52,949 bases of DNA from Chloroflexota bacterium (GCA_026390015.1 JAPLGS010000165.1:27194-80142); one strand, 5' to 3'; counted from the first letter of the stretch, positions 42,194 to 51,463 are shown. Notes: generated by a model from the letters alone, not told the origin. Numbers and translations are program-made.

Positions 42194-44181
42194 CAGCTTG
42201 TTCCCGTAGGCACTGTATCAAAGATCATCGTGCAATTCTTCCCGGCATTCTTTGCCGCATACAAGGCGAGATCAGCACGATGAAGCAGACTTTGCACCGA
42301 GTCAGTTTGCGAGGCCTCGTGGATCGATTGAGCGATGCCGATGCTGATCGTGAGAGTCAGCGCACCTCTGTCGGTATTCAATCGCATCGCGGCGACGCTG
42401 GCGTGGATTCGTTCAGCGAGAGGCAATGCATCTTGCGCAGTGGTATGGGGCAAAAGGATGAGAAACTCATCACCGCCGTAGCGCCCGATCAGATCGGCGG
42501 AACGGAGTTTGACGCAAACAGTTTGGATGGTCTTTATTAAAGCCTGATCACCCATGGGGTGCCCGAAGGTGTCATTGATATGTTTGAAATTATCAATATC
42601 AAAGAATATCATCGAGAGCGGCGGCTGATAGCGCATGGCGACATCGAACTCGCGCTCAGCGAGTTGCATTATGGAGCGGTGATTGTTAATAAGAGTCAGA
42701 TCGTCTATTTGCGCCAATTGCTGTTGACGCTCAAAGGATTGTTGAAGTTCGTGATGAGCTGCTTCGAGTTCACCCTGAGCACGAAGCAATTCATCCTCTG
42801 CCTGTTTGCGCTCAGTGATATTCTTTGAAATACAAGTTACATAAAGCACCTTTCCTTGTTCGTCTTTGATCGGGTCAGCAAGGGTTAGGTAATATCTTTC
42901 TTCGCCCGTATCCGCGGTGACTTTAACTTCGATTTCTCCCTTTTTGCCCGTCTTGAATACCTGTCGAACCAGCGTCAGGCGTTTTTCCGCCTCCTCAAAC
43001 GGGAAAATCGCATGGGGAGTCTTGCCCATGATCTCCACCGGCTCCTTTCCAAAAGTCCGCGCAAACGCTTCGTTGACAAATCGGTAGGTTTCATCCGGAC
43101 TGAAAGCGAAAATTGGATCACTCGAATATAAGATCAGTTCTCGAAATTTCTTCTCGCTTGCTTGCAACGCCTCTTCTGCTTTTTTGCGCGCGGTGATGTC
43201 ACGTAAAATCAACAAATGCCCAGAGATACTTTGACGATCATCAAACAGCGGCAATATTTGTAAATCAATATCGCGCGGCGGGTTTTCTGAAATACGCAGC
43301 TCCGTCAAGCTCGCGGTTATTAGATCGCCAGCTTGATCCAGATGCAGAGTCTCTTTTAGAATATCCGCAGACAACTGCCCGATCGCGCTGGACGAAATTC
43401 CGATCAGTCGCTCTGCTGCGGGATTGATATCCACAATGCGCTTGCTGGCATCCAGAACGATGACGCCGTCCGTCATTTCATCCACCAGTTTATGACGCGC
43501 TATCGGCACAACATCCAGCAGGCGAAGCCCAAACAAGGCGTAGGCATAGATCATTCCGGAGATTGTGTATAAGAATGGAGTCAAATCGAGATTGGGGAAG
43601 GGGCTGGAACCAAGCAAGCCGAGAATGTTACCCGCAAGCGGCGTAAATGTCGCGAACAGCATGGTACCGACTTGCCGACGAAACAAACCGGAGGCTCGCA
43701 AATACGCCTGAACAAATAAGCCGATGAGGATAAAAACCTGTATGTATGTATAAAGGATAAAAAACCAGAACCAGGGCCCGCCGCTGTAGATTAAATCAGT
43801 GCTGTGCTGCCCGCCAAAAAATAGCCCGTGCCAGTCGTCAGTCCACAGCAGAAACAAGGTGACGAGAGGCACAATAGCCAACAGCCTCAGGTTGCGTCGT
43901 GTCAGCAGATGTGAACGACCGGTGAACTGCAGAACAAATATTGCTACCAATGTAGTATGGGTCGCCGCCCCAAAAAAGGTAGCCCTCAGCCAAAATAGCT
44001 GGGCGGACGGTTCCGTCATCATCCAACGCACGGCGTATGTCGTTGCCCAAATCACTTCTGCAAGCATGAAGAACATCAGTCCGCTGGCCCCCGTCGCCGA
44101 CCGGCGCTTCCAGGAGATAATCCCGATCGTCGCGGATGTAGCAGCGGCGATTAAGAGCGCAACCGCATAAGATATGTTCAT
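42193..44181 (-). CDS. 7TM-PAS-PAS diguanylate cyclase (GGDEF)
   Basis: 662 residues. N-terminal seven-helix membrane sensor of the histidine-kinase 7TM type (residues 1-220; SATGASGLMFFMLAEVIWAT, IIPLVTLFLLWTDDW-like), two PAS domains (about 235-335 and 350-460; each ends in ITARKKAEE / ITERKQAEDE), a short coiled-coil signal helix, and a GGDEF domain with RYGGDEF and IDDLTLINNHRSIMQLAERE. The GGDEF motif is intact, so it is predicted to make cyclic di-GMP. The I-site RxxD is not obvious just before the motif (KLRSADLIGRYGGDEF has RSAD four residues ahead, which fits RxxD at an acceptable spacing). No EAL domain is present. The partner HD-GYP enzyme is the gene directly downstream. Confidence 0.9.
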   Translation of the reverse strand: MNISYAVALLIAAATSATIGIISWKRRSATGASGLMFFMLAEVIWATTYAVRWMMTEPSAQLFWLRATFFGAATHTTLVAIFVLQFTGRSHLLTRRNLRLLAIVPLVTLFLLWTDDWHGLFFGGQHSTDLIYSGGPWFWFFILYTYIQVFILIGLFVQAYLRASGLFRRQVGTMLFATFTPLAGNILGLLGSSPFPNLDLTPFLYTISGMIYAYALFGLRLLDVVPIARHKLVDEMTDGVIVLDASKRIVDINPAAERLIGISSSAIGQLSADILKETLHLDQAGDLITASLTELRISENPPRDIDLQILPLFDDRQSISGHLLILRDITARKKAEEALQASEKKFRELILYSSDPIFAFSPDETYRFVNEAFARTFGKEPVEIMGKTPHAIFPFEEAEKRLTLVRQVFKTGKKGEIEVKVTADTGEERYYLTLADPIKDEQGKVLYVTCISKNITERKQAEDELLRAQGELEAAHHELQQSFERQQQLAQIDDLTLINNHRSIMQLAEREFDVAMRYQPPLSMIFFDIDNFKHINDTFGHPMGDQALIKTIQTVCVKLRSADLIGRYGGDEFLILLPHTTAQDALPLAERIHASVAAMRLNTDRGALTLTISIGIAQSIHEASQTDSVQSLLHRADLALYAAKNAGKNCTMIFDTVPTGTS

Positions 44182-44636
44182 AATGATATATTTCCTGGAA
44201 GCAGATTGCCCTGGCAGGCGATTAGGAACATAAGAGAACTAACGTTTTGGAACCTACTCTGCGGCGTGGGTTGTAAAAAGCTGACAGCTGTGATCTCACA
44301 GATAATTTGATCTTTGGCGTCACCTTCGTTGGTGATGTGATTGTTTTTCGAGATGGGTTTATTGGAAGTCATCAATTTGATCCTACAATTTTTTATGGGA
44401 ACACCGGATTAATTATACAACCCGAGGGCGTATAAAACGAATAAAATCCGCGCCAGATCGGTATGTGTTCTTTCGATAAATAACCAGGCAATCGGAGCTT
44501 GTGCTGCGCTGGCGGCGATCATTACATAGACTCTACCCAGATTTCCCGCTGACAACGCATTTTAAACAAAAACACGCTCAAATGGCAACTATCGATTGTG
44601 GCTGTACCGCCAGCACAATACAGCTTTTGTCGCGGG
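44182..44636. other. Intergenic region carrying the left direct repeat
   Basis: 455 bases. The left half holds the leader of the diguanylate cyclase gene and a 65-codon minus-strand frame that I do not support as a gene. The right part holds one copy of the repeat that recurs at 51464-51562. Confidence 0.6.
44525..44608 (+). repeat. Direct repeat, left copy, flanking the D-peptide island
   Basis: A block of about 84 bases matching 51464-51562 in the same orientation. The core ACGCATTTTAAACAAAAACACGCTCAAA (28 bases, 44555-44582) is identical to 51494-51521. Flanking parts share GACTCTACCC before and CGATTG/GGCTGTACC after. The left copy lacks about 15 bases present in the right copy after the core. 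It lies 29 bases past the C39 peptidase gene end. Confidence 0.85.
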
Positions 44637-45299
44637 TTAAGCTCGTCCGATAACAATAATGTGCCCGCTGTAAGCTGCTGCAAAACGGGCCAGCGGCAGA
44701 CGTGCGCCAGCTTGCAGCGCAGCTTTCCGCCCCGATGGATTGTTAACATAAAAAGCCTGCGGGTGGTCATCCGCACACTCCACACCGATCACAACCATAA
44801 GATGCCCGCCTTGCCGGGTAATGGGCAGGCGATCATCGCCAGCTTCGTACGAAACAGAAGCGATAACCATGTGCCCTTGCCGTAGATACTTGGGGATTTC
44901 TTCCAAACTGGCCGGGCGGGCTTCCGCTGTCAGGCCGCTGGCTTGTGCCATTTCAGCCAGCGCACTATGCACCCAGCCCACTTCGTGAGAGCTGCCATCC
45001 TCGTTGTGGTGAATCAAATATCCGCTTCGTTCCAAGCCGAGGCGCGCCCAGTCTATCAGAGATCTCGTCGGACCTCCGACAGCTTCCACACACATTTTCA
45101 AGCATGCCACTCCACAGGCACGTTCGACCCAGTAGACATATTCCTGTGGGCTTTGTGCGCCGCTTTCTGCCCAGCGCGGATCTTGAGCGGGATCCATCCC
45201 ATGCACAAAAATAGATTCGGCCAATTCCGGGCTGGAGATCTGGGCGTAATAAGGAACGGAGTAAGGCAGGCGAATGGTTTCGAAAATTGGTTCAGGCAT
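44637..45299 (-). CDS. C39-like cysteine peptidase (papain fold)
   Basis: 220 residues with no signal peptide visible. Catalytic region ERACGVACLKMCVEAVGG (C62), histidine region GGHLMVVIGV (H166) and NNPSG (polar residue after the histidine) fit the C39/papain-like fold (C39_2 family). It is transcribed divergently from alr, with only 38 bases between them. The neighbours handle D-amino-acid peptides. The peptidase may therefore trim or process peptides in the cytoplasm. That link is inferred from position only. Confidence 0.7.
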   Translation of the reverse strand: MPEPIFETIRLPYSVPYYAQISSPELAESIFVHGMDPAQDPRWAESGAQSPQEYVYWVERACGVACLKMCVEAVGGPTRSLIDWARLGLERSGYLIHHNEDGSSHEVGWVHSALAEMAQASGLTAEARPASLEEIPKYLRQGHMVIASVSYEAGDDRLPITRQGGHLMVVIGVECADDHPQAFYVNNPSGRKAALQAGARLPLARFAAAYSGHIIVIGRA

Positions 45300-45323
45300 A
45301 AGCGTATCCGATCTTTCTGTGAT

Positions 45324-45329
45324 TATAAT
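45324..45329 (+). promoter_or_regulatory. -10 box of alr, implying a leaderless message
   Basis: TATAAT at 45324-45329 ends 8 bases before the alr ATG at 45338, so transcription would begin at or just before the start codon and no Shine-Dalgarno is possible. The -35 is weak. The 38-base intergenic space must also serve the divergent C39 gene. Confidence 0.55.
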
Positions 45330-45337
45330 TCACCCAA

Positions 45338-46435
45338 ATGATTAGAACTCACCCCACCTGGATCGAGATCAACCTTTCAGCGGTCGCCAGCAACTGCGCC
45401 AACATCATCCGTGATACCGACACGCCGCTCATGGCAATCGTCAAAGGTGATGCGTACGGGCATGGAGCTGTGGAGGTAAGCCGGGCGGCCATGGCAGGCG
45501 GGGCAAGTTGGCTCGGTGTGGCGCGTTTTGGGGAAGCGCGAGTCTTGCGCCAAAATGGAATCGATGCCCCCATTTTGGTACTGGGAATGATCACGCCTAA
45601 TGAAGTGGATGAAGCCATTGCCAGCAATGTGACATTGACCCTGCACAGTTTGGAAACGCTTCAGCTTTTTTCCGCCCGCGCGCGTGCTGCCCATCAAACG
45701 GTTTCGGCACATCTGAAAGTGGATACGGGTATGGGGCGGTTGGGCGTTTTCGCAGAGGAGATTGTTTCCTTCGCGCGCCAGGCGCAAGCGGCAGGAGGAA
45801 TCTATATCGATGGGATGTACAGTCATCTGGCGGCAGCTGAAGTGACACATCCTCTAAACGAAATGCAATACCAGCGTTTTGATATGGCTGTTCGGGCGAT
45901 GGAGGAATCCAGTTTTCGGCCGCGCTGGGTGCATCTTGCAAATTCATTCGCAGCTTTTTATCAGCCGCAATGCCGTTACAACATGGTGCGTGTGGGCAAT
46001 GTGATTCTCGGACTGCGTATCCGAATTAACCAGCCGCTTCCCGAGTATTACCTGCCTGTACTTCGCTGGAAAGCTCAATTGGCATCCTGCCGCCTTTTAC
46101 CCGCCGGTTGGAATGTGAGCTATGGTGCGAATTACATCACTCCACACGAAGAACTTATTGGTGTCATACCAGTCGGTTATGGCGACGGGCTGCGCGGCTT
46201 ACCCGGTAACCAAATCATAATTGATGGAATCAAATCTCCGGTAGTGGGACGGGTACGTCTTGACCAGTTGATGGTACGCCTGCCCCATCCTTATCCAATG
46301 GGCGAGGAAATTGTGATCATCGGTCAGCAAGGCGATTCATCAATATGGGTGCATGATCTGGCCGCCCTTTACCAAATATCACAGGTAGATTTCACAACAC
46401 TGATCCACAGGCGCGTACCGCGTATTTACATTTAA
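45338..46435 (+). CDS. alr: Alanine racemase
   Basis: 365 residues. PLP lysine K36 in MAIVKGDAYGHGAVEV (usual VKANAYGHG), HLKVDTGMGRLGV, the second catalytic tyrosine Y262 in NVSYGANYITP, and GRVRLDQLMV near the C-terminus. The conserved GIALYG region is changed to GNVILGL, and GRT after the tyrosine to GAN, so the substrate range may differ from plain alanine. It interconverts L- and D-alanine in the cytoplasm. Beside an M55 D-aminopeptidase and a Dpp-type transporter, it is likely to be used to degrade D-alanine from imported peptides. A terminator starts within its stop codon. Confidence 0.88.
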   Translation: MIRTHPTWIEINLSAVASNCANIIRDTDTPLMAIVKGDAYGHGAVEVSRAAMAGGASWLGVARFGEARVLRQNGIDAPILVLGMITPNEVDEAIASNVTLTLHSLETLQLFSARARAAHQTVSAHLKVDTGMGRLGVFAEEIVSFARQAQAAGGIYIDGMYSHLAAAEVTHPLNEMQYQRFDMAVRAMEESSFRPRWVHLANSFAAFYQPQCRYNMVRVGNVILGLRIRINQPLPEYYLPVLRWKAQLASCRLLPAGWNVSYGANYITPHEELIGVIPVGYGDGLRGLPGNQIIIDGIKSPVVGRVRLDQLMVRLPHPYPMGEEIVIIGQQGDSSIWVHDLAALYQISQVDFTTLIHRRVPRIYI

Positions 46436-46470
46436 CCACAAACAGCCCCTCGCTGGGGCTGTTTGTGGTT
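46434..46470. terminator. Convergent terminator of alr and dppC
   Basis: AACCACAAACAGCCCC (46434-46449) pairs with 46455-46470 through 16 perfect base pairs around TCGCT. It overlaps the alr stop codon and lies 13 bases past the end of the minus-strand dppC gene, so it can end both transcripts. Confidence 0.85.
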
Positions 46471-46482
46471 AAGCGACTGGCA

Positions 46483-47355
46483 TTAAGTCATGCGCGGATC
46501 AAAGGAATCACGTACACCTTCACCAAGAAAGTTGTAACCTAAAACAACCATCAAAATGGCAAGACCGGGGAATGTTGTCAGCCACCAGCTATAAAACTGG
46601 TAGCGTCCGGTAGAGATCATGGCGCCCCATTCGGGCGTAGGAGGCACAGCGCCCAATCCGATAAAACTGAGCGCGGCAATATTAAGAATGGCGCTGCCGG
46701 CATCTAGGGAAGCTTTGACTAGTACCGGTGCAAAAGTGTTGGGAAGAATGTGAGTCATCAGAATGCGTCCACGCGATGCACCGAGCGCAACTGCCGCAGT
46801 GACATATTCATTATTCTTAACGCTCAACACCTGGCTGCGCATAAGACGGGCATACTCGGGCCACCAGACCAATACCATGGCGATGAGAGCATTGGTAATG
46901 CTGGGTCCCAATACAGCGGCGATAGCCAATGCAAGCACGATCGAGGGAAATGCCAGGGTAATATCTGCCAATCGCATGATCAATAGATCGTAAGTTCCGC
47001 CAATATAACCGGCGGATGCTCCCACCAGCACTCCCATCATCACAGCGAATAGGATGACTACAAAACCGATGGGCAGGGAAATCCGCGCTCCATAGATCAC
47101 GCGGCTGAAAACATCACGGCCCAATTCATCGGTACCAAACCAATACTGGGCTGATGGAGATTGAAGCCGGTCATTGATCGTCTGGGACAAAGGGTCCCGC
47201 ATCGGTGTAAAGGGAGCAATGATCGCCGCAACCGCCCAAAACACGATGATGACCAAGCCGAGCATCGCCATCGGGTTGCGGCGCAAGGAGCGCAGACTTC
47301 GCCTAATGGGGCTGTCGACAGTTTTAGGCAACGCTTCTGCTACGGTGACAGTCAT
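46483..47355 (-). CDS. dppC: Peptide ABC transporter permease, DppC type
   Basis: 290 residues. Six membrane helices, the N-terminal oppC-type start (RSLRRNPMAMLGLVIIVFWA), GTDELGRDVFSRVIYGARIS (OppC signature), and the EAA loop region AAVALGASRGRILMTHILPN. It lies 3 bases after the dppB gene. Channel half of a dipeptide/oligopeptide importer. No ATP-binding subunits (DppD/DppF) are encoded in this cluster. Confidence 0.9.
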   Translation of the reverse strand: MTVTVAEALPKTVDSPIRRSLRSLRRNPMAMLGLVIIVFWAVAAIIAPFTPMRDPLSQTINDRLQSPSAQYWFGTDELGRDVFSRVIYGARISLPIGFVVILFAVMMGVLVGASAGYIGGTYDLLIMRLADITLAFPSIVLALAIAAVLGPSITNALIAMVLVWWPEYARLMRSQVLSVKNNEYVTAAVALGASRGRILMTHILPNTFAPVLVKASLDAGSAILNIAALSFIGLGAVPPTPEWGAMISTGRYQFYSWWLTTFPGLAILMVVLGYNFLGEGVRDSFDPRMT

Positions 47356-47358
47356 GTC

Positions 47359-48378
47359 TTATCCTTCACGAATGCGCGGATCAATGATGGTGTAGAGCAT
47401 ATCTACAAAAATATTTACCAACATATAAATAATGGCGATCAGCAGAGTTGTGCCCGTAATGGCGGGGTAATCCAAATTGGCAGCGGATTCCACGGCATAA
47501 CGGCCAATCCCCGGCCAGGAGAAAATCGTCTCGGTCATAATAGCGCCGCTCATCAAGCCGGCAAAAGCCAGTCCAACCAATGTCACCAGCGGAATCAGCG
47601 CGTTTCGAAGTGCATGTTTTAGGATGACCAATTTTTCAGCCAGTCCTTTTGCGCGGGCAGTACGTATGTAATCCTGCGAAAGTACTTCCAGCATCGAAGA
47701 GCGGGTGATGCGCGAAATCAGCGCCAGGGTAAACCAACCGAGGATGATCGAAGGTAGTACCAGGTGATGGAGCGAATCCCAGAAGGCTGGCATGTTGCCT
47801 TTTAGCAGTGAGTCGAAAACAAATAGGCCGGTCACTGATTCTGGAGCACCGATTCGTGGATTGATTCGACCAGGTCCCGGAGCCCAGCCCAGTTTGTAAT
47901 AAAAAACAAATAAGACCAACAGTCCCGACCAGAAGGGAGGCATGGAAGCGCCCAATAGGGAAATAATCCGCGTAACCTGATCGACAAAACTACCGGATTT
48001 ATAACCAGAAATGATCCCTAACGGTAAACCGAGCAGTATGGCAAAAATAAAAGAACATATCGAGAGTTCTATAGTGGCGGGCAGAAAATCCTTTAAATCT
48101 GAGGCAACTGGATTCTTGGTTTTGAAGGATGTGCCAAGGTCGCCTTGAAGTAGATTTTTTAAATAAACCAGATACTGCACGGGCAACGGCTCATCCAATC
48201 CCCATTTTTCCGTGGCAGCATGGATGGCCTCTGGGTCATCCATGGATCTTTCGGTCAAAATAACCGCCAGCGGGTTGACCGGTACGATATGCGTCACCAC
48301 AAAAAGAAGCAGGGTAATCCCAATAGCCATGGGGATCATCAGGAGCAAACGCCTGATGAGGTTTTGAATGAGACTCAT
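47359..48378 (-). CDS. dppB: Peptide ABC transporter permease, DppB type
   Basis: 339 residues from the ATG at 48378, which has GGAAG five bases upstream; a frame opening at 48435 adds 19 residues from a repeat-hairpin region and is unlikely. Starts with SLIQNLIRRLLLMIPMAIGI (typical DppB). It has the TIELSICSFIFAILLGLPLG region and the RTARAKGLAEKLVILKHALR EAA loop. It forms the pore with DppC. Confidence 0.9.
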   Translation of the reverse strand: MSLIQNLIRRLLLMIPMAIGITLLLFVVTHIVPVNPLAVILTERSMDDPEAIHAATEKWGLDEPLPVQYLVYLKNLLQGDLGTSFKTKNPVASDLKDFLPATIELSICSFIFAILLGLPLGIISGYKSGSFVDQVTRIISLLGASMPPFWSGLLVLFVFYYKLGWAPGPGRINPRIGAPESVTGLFVFDSLLKGNMPAFWDSLHHLVLPSIILGWFTLALISRITRSSMLEVLSQDYIRTARAKGLAEKLVILKHALRNALIPLVTLVGLAFAGLMSGAIMTETIFSWPGIGRYAVESAANLDYPAITGTTLLIAIIYMLVNIFVDMLYTIIDPRIREG

Positions 48379-48402
48379 CGTTTCTTCCAACCTCCAACCC
48401 GT

Positions 48403-48437
48403 GCATGTAGGGGCAGGGTAACCCCGCCCCCACATGC
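48403..48437. repeat. GC-rich intergenic hairpin between binding protein and permease
   Basis: GCATGT-A-GGGGC (403-414) pairs with GCCCC-C-ACATGC (426-437) apart from one mismatch, with GGG/CCC pairing inside (AGGGTAACCCC). Its position just after the binding-protein gene (stop at 48447 on the minus strand) suggests a 3' stabiliser. A related GC-rich hairpin containing AGGGGCAGGG is at 52491-52524, so it may be a dispersed repeat. Confidence 0.7.
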
Positions 48438-48446
48438 ATCATTATA

Positions 48447-50171
48447 TTATTTAGACAGTTCGAACAGATCAACAAACCAGACTGGGTGGAATTGGAAACC
48501 TTTCAAATCGTTGCGGAAAGCATGCACATACTGCACCTGGTAGAGCATGGTGAAAGGCATTTCTTCCATGATTACTGCCTGCAACTTCTCCACGGCATCT
48601 TTGCGAATAACGGCATCAGAAGTAGTGCGGATCGTGGTGGCTAGCGCATTGGCATCCGGGTTCGCAAATCTCATACGGAAGGCAATCGAGCGATCACCAA
48701 GGCCAAAGTAGTCGGTCCACATGGTCACATCCAGATAGTCTGGAGTCCAGCCTCCAAAAGCCATCGGAAGCTGCTGGGCGCGCATTTGAGTCAGATACAC
48801 ACTCTGCTCCAAAGGCTTAAGGTTGAGTGTGATGCCGGCTTCAGCTAAATCGTTCTTTATCTTGGCGGCAACGGTATCACGCGTCGCGTTGGATGCGTAA
48901 TACATATCGAACGTAACACCATCGGGATAGCCGGCAGCGGTCAACAATTCCTTGGCCTTCGCCAGATCACGGCCTTGGGTCTTGGCCGGATCGACTCCTA
49001 TGATACCTACTGGGATGATGCTAGGAGCGCGGGTTCCATATCCGTTCAAAACAGCCTTGGTGATACCTTGGTAATCAATTGCATAAGCCACGGCCTGACG
49101 AACTTCCTTTTTACAGAGGATTGCAAAAGAATCTGGGCTTTGCAGCTCGGCGAATTTTGCGGGGTCTGCAGCCTTGATAACATCGGGACAGACATAGGTC
49201 ATCGCCAGATAGTTTTCATCAAGAGATTGATCGACAGTAATTGTGAGCTCGGAATTGGATTTAGCCTGATCCACCAGATCAGTTTGCAAACTGCCGATCA
49301 TATCTGCGTCGCCTTTTTCCAACATTTGCAGTTGAGTGGTCGGGTCAGATACGTGGGTAATGACCACTTTGTCAAATTTGGGAGCGCCCTTCCAATAGTT
49401 CTTGTTGGCAGTTAATTCAATATCTGCTTTGGGCGACCACTTGGTCAGGATAAAGGGACCCGAACCAGCAGAGTTCTGATCGAGCCATTCTTTGGCTTTA
49501 TCTGTGGTTGCGGCATCTGCTGCATCAGTACCGCCGTGTTCCTTAACCAGCTTGGAATCCTGAATCCCGAGGCTGGGATTGCAGGCGCTGGAGAGGAATT
49601 GAGGCAGTGGCTGCGCCGTGCCATCATCACCCACAGTAGTAGATACCTTAACGGTGTAATCATCCACTGCTTCCACTTTACCGACGCCATCCAAATTGAA
49701 AGCGGGGGCTCCAGCTACGTTTAGTAGACGATTCCATGAAAAAACTACATCCGCAGATGTGACTGGATTGCCTGAGGCGAACTTGGCATCCTTGCGTAAG
49801 TGGAAGATGAATTCGGTGAAATCTGCATTGACTTCCCAAGTTTCGGCCAAGCGCGGCACGATGGTATTCAAATCCTCGGGGCGGATATCGACCAGCGTGT
49901 CATAGGTGTTGATGTGGATGAAAAGATTAGTGGTCTCACCAGCGTAAGCAGGGTCAAGTGTAACCACATCATCCAAATTCATGGCGATGATCAATGTACC
50001 TCCAACAGGGGCGACGGCTGACTCAGTCGCTGCAACAGGCGGTTCTGTCGGGGCGGTATTTGCCCCTGCTGGGTTTGACCCTTCAGGTGTGGCTGCGGAG
50101 CCACAGCCCGCCAACATGCTGGCCAATAAAATCACCAGCATTACGAACGGAAATACACGATTTAGTTTCAT
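48447..50171 (-). CDS. Peptide ABC transporter substrate-binding lipoprotein (DppA/OppA type)
   Basis: 574 residues from the ATG at 50171, preceded by the strong AAGGAGGAGAC; a frame open 12 codons earlier is less likely. Signal peptide with lipobox (ASMLAGC), a low-complexity Ala/Thr/Pro linker, then a family-5 binding fold: VVTLDPAYAGETTNLFIHIN, NADFTEFIFHLRKDAKFASG, VTSADVVFSWNRLLNVAGAP, EVRQAVAYAIDYQGITKAVL. Binds peptides outside the membrane and delivers them to DppB/DppC. Confidence 0.92.
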   Translation of the reverse strand: MKLNRVFPFVMLVILLASMLAGCGSAATPEGSNPAGANTAPTEPPVAATESAVAPVGGTLIIAMNLDDVVTLDPAYAGETTNLFIHINTYDTLVDIRPEDLNTIVPRLAETWEVNADFTEFIFHLRKDAKFASGNPVTSADVVFSWNRLLNVAGAPAFNLDGVGKVEAVDDYTVKVSTTVGDDGTAQPLPQFLSSACNPSLGIQDSKLVKEHGGTDAADAATTDKAKEWLDQNSAGSGPFILTKWSPKADIELTANKNYWKGAPKFDKVVITHVSDPTTQLQMLEKGDADMIGSLQTDLVDQAKSNSELTITVDQSLDENYLAMTYVCPDVIKAADPAKFAELQSPDSFAILCKKEVRQAVAYAIDYQGITKAVLNGYGTRAPSIIPVGIIGVDPAKTQGRDLAKAKELLTAAGYPDGVTFDMYYASNATRDTVAAKIKNDLAEAGITLNLKPLEQSVYLTQMRAQQLPMAFGGWTPDYLDVTMWTDYFGLGDRSIAFRMRFANPDANALATTIRTTSDAVIRKDAVEKLQAVIMEEMPFTMLYQVQYVHAFRNDLKGFQFHPVWFVDLFELSK

Positions 50172-50322
50172 GTCTCCTCCTTGGAGAGTAAGAAATTTGT
50201 CTGGCAAATGCCAGGAAAACCCATTCGCAACTATTTTACCTGCATTACGCGCCGATTGTTTATAGAAAATAAAATAGCTTAAATTTTTTACTGTTCAATT
50301 CATTTTAGCCTGTGCACCGCGC

Positions 50323-51147
50323 CTACCTGGCCAGCGCGAGCATGGCGCGGAACGCAAGATAAATCGTGACCATGTCATCAGCTACATATTCAACGCGGCG
50401 ATCCACTGTCCGCTGTGCATGAGGCAGGTTCGCGGCCTTATCAGCCATGTCTGATTGACCAAATTCGATTGTCATTTTGATCGGTGTAGATACTTTGAAA
50501 GGCATGGGAGCTTTTTTGTTCTTGAGGTTCTTCATGGCACGTTCCGCGGCTTCTTCAATTAATTTTGATGTTACCGAGGGCGGCAAACATTCAGCAGACA
50601 TGCGGCTCGCGGCTTTCTTCACCTGTGCGGTTTCGATCTCATCGCCAAAAAAATCCCGAACTTCCGCGCACAAAGTTTGATCGCCAGAAGCCATAAGGAT
50701 GGGTACATCAAAATGACCGCACACCGCGCCGTTCAATCCTGATTCGCCAAACGCGCGACCATTGATCCATAAACCTGATAGGCGCTCATCAGACCAGGTG
50801 TGGTCGAGAATGGCATTAATCGCGCCCATGCGCCCATGATAGCCAACATACATGACTCCATCCACATTTATATCAACCCCATGCACCATTGAAAGTCGCG
50901 AGGGTGAACCAGAATTAAGTGTTGCCCGTGGATCCAATTCTTCGATGAGAATATTTCTTCCGTTATTATGACCATCTGTCACAGCAACTGATGTTGCGCC
51001 CCCTGCGAATGCGCCGCGAATGGCGGCGTTGACATCTGCGGTCATTAATTTTCGAAAGCGGGAATATTCTGGATGATCAGGGGTAACCTGATCCCAATGC
51101 ACAACCCCTGTGATTCCTTCCATATCTGCGGCAATTAAAATTTTCAT
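50323..51147 (-). CDS. M55 family D-aminopeptidase (DppA-like)
   Basis: 274 residues. Signature start KILIAADMEGITGVVHWDQV (zinc ligands D8 and E10 in the family), VTDGHNNGRNILIEELDP (DxH site), VGYHGRMG and GESGLNGAVCGHFDVPILMA, then SGDQTLCAEVRDFFG. M55 peptidases (B. subtilis DppA) are cytoplasmic decamers that release D-alanine from D-Ala-D-Ala and similar peptides. It heads the minus-strand cluster with a peptide ABC transporter and lies near alr. This supports use of peptidoglycan-type D-peptides as nutrients. Confidence 0.9.
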   Translation of the reverse strand: MKILIAADMEGITGVVHWDQVTPDHPEYSRFRKLMTADVNAAIRGAFAGGATSVAVTDGHNNGRNILIEELDPRATLNSGSPSRLSMVHGVDINVDGVMYVGYHGRMGAINAILDHTWSDERLSGLWINGRAFGESGLNGAVCGHFDVPILMASGDQTLCAEVRDFFGDEIETAQVKKAASRMSAECLPPSVTSKLIEEAAERAMKNLKNKKAPMPFKVSTPIKMTIEFGQSDMADKAANLPHAQRTVDRRVEYVADDMVTIYLAFRAMLALAR

Positions 51148-51463
51148 GGCTGCTCCTTTTTCTGAGTATTTCTGTTCTTGCAGTTTAGTCTCATCGCCAC
51201 GCAGCGATACTAAACAAATGATACTTTATCAGCGGAGAATCGAATATGGTATTTTATATATGCTCTTTACAATTTTTTGCTTGTTACTTATCCATCGCTG
51301 CATTTTTGGTACAGCCAAAGTCGGTGGTTGGTAATTGAAGGCGCAGTGGTGTACAAAGTCGGAAACTGTATGAGCGCTTCTTCCAAAATTTTTTCCTCGA
51401 ACATATTCAACTGGATGAATCGAATGCTCTGGGGGAATGCAACCTTTCCTCTATGGAAGCTTT

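Noticed and set aside
44178-44375. 65-codon minus-strand frame upstream of the diguanylate cyclase
   Set aside because: Not similar to a known family. The MTSxKP start only vaguely resembles the start of the PAS gene, so it is not supported.
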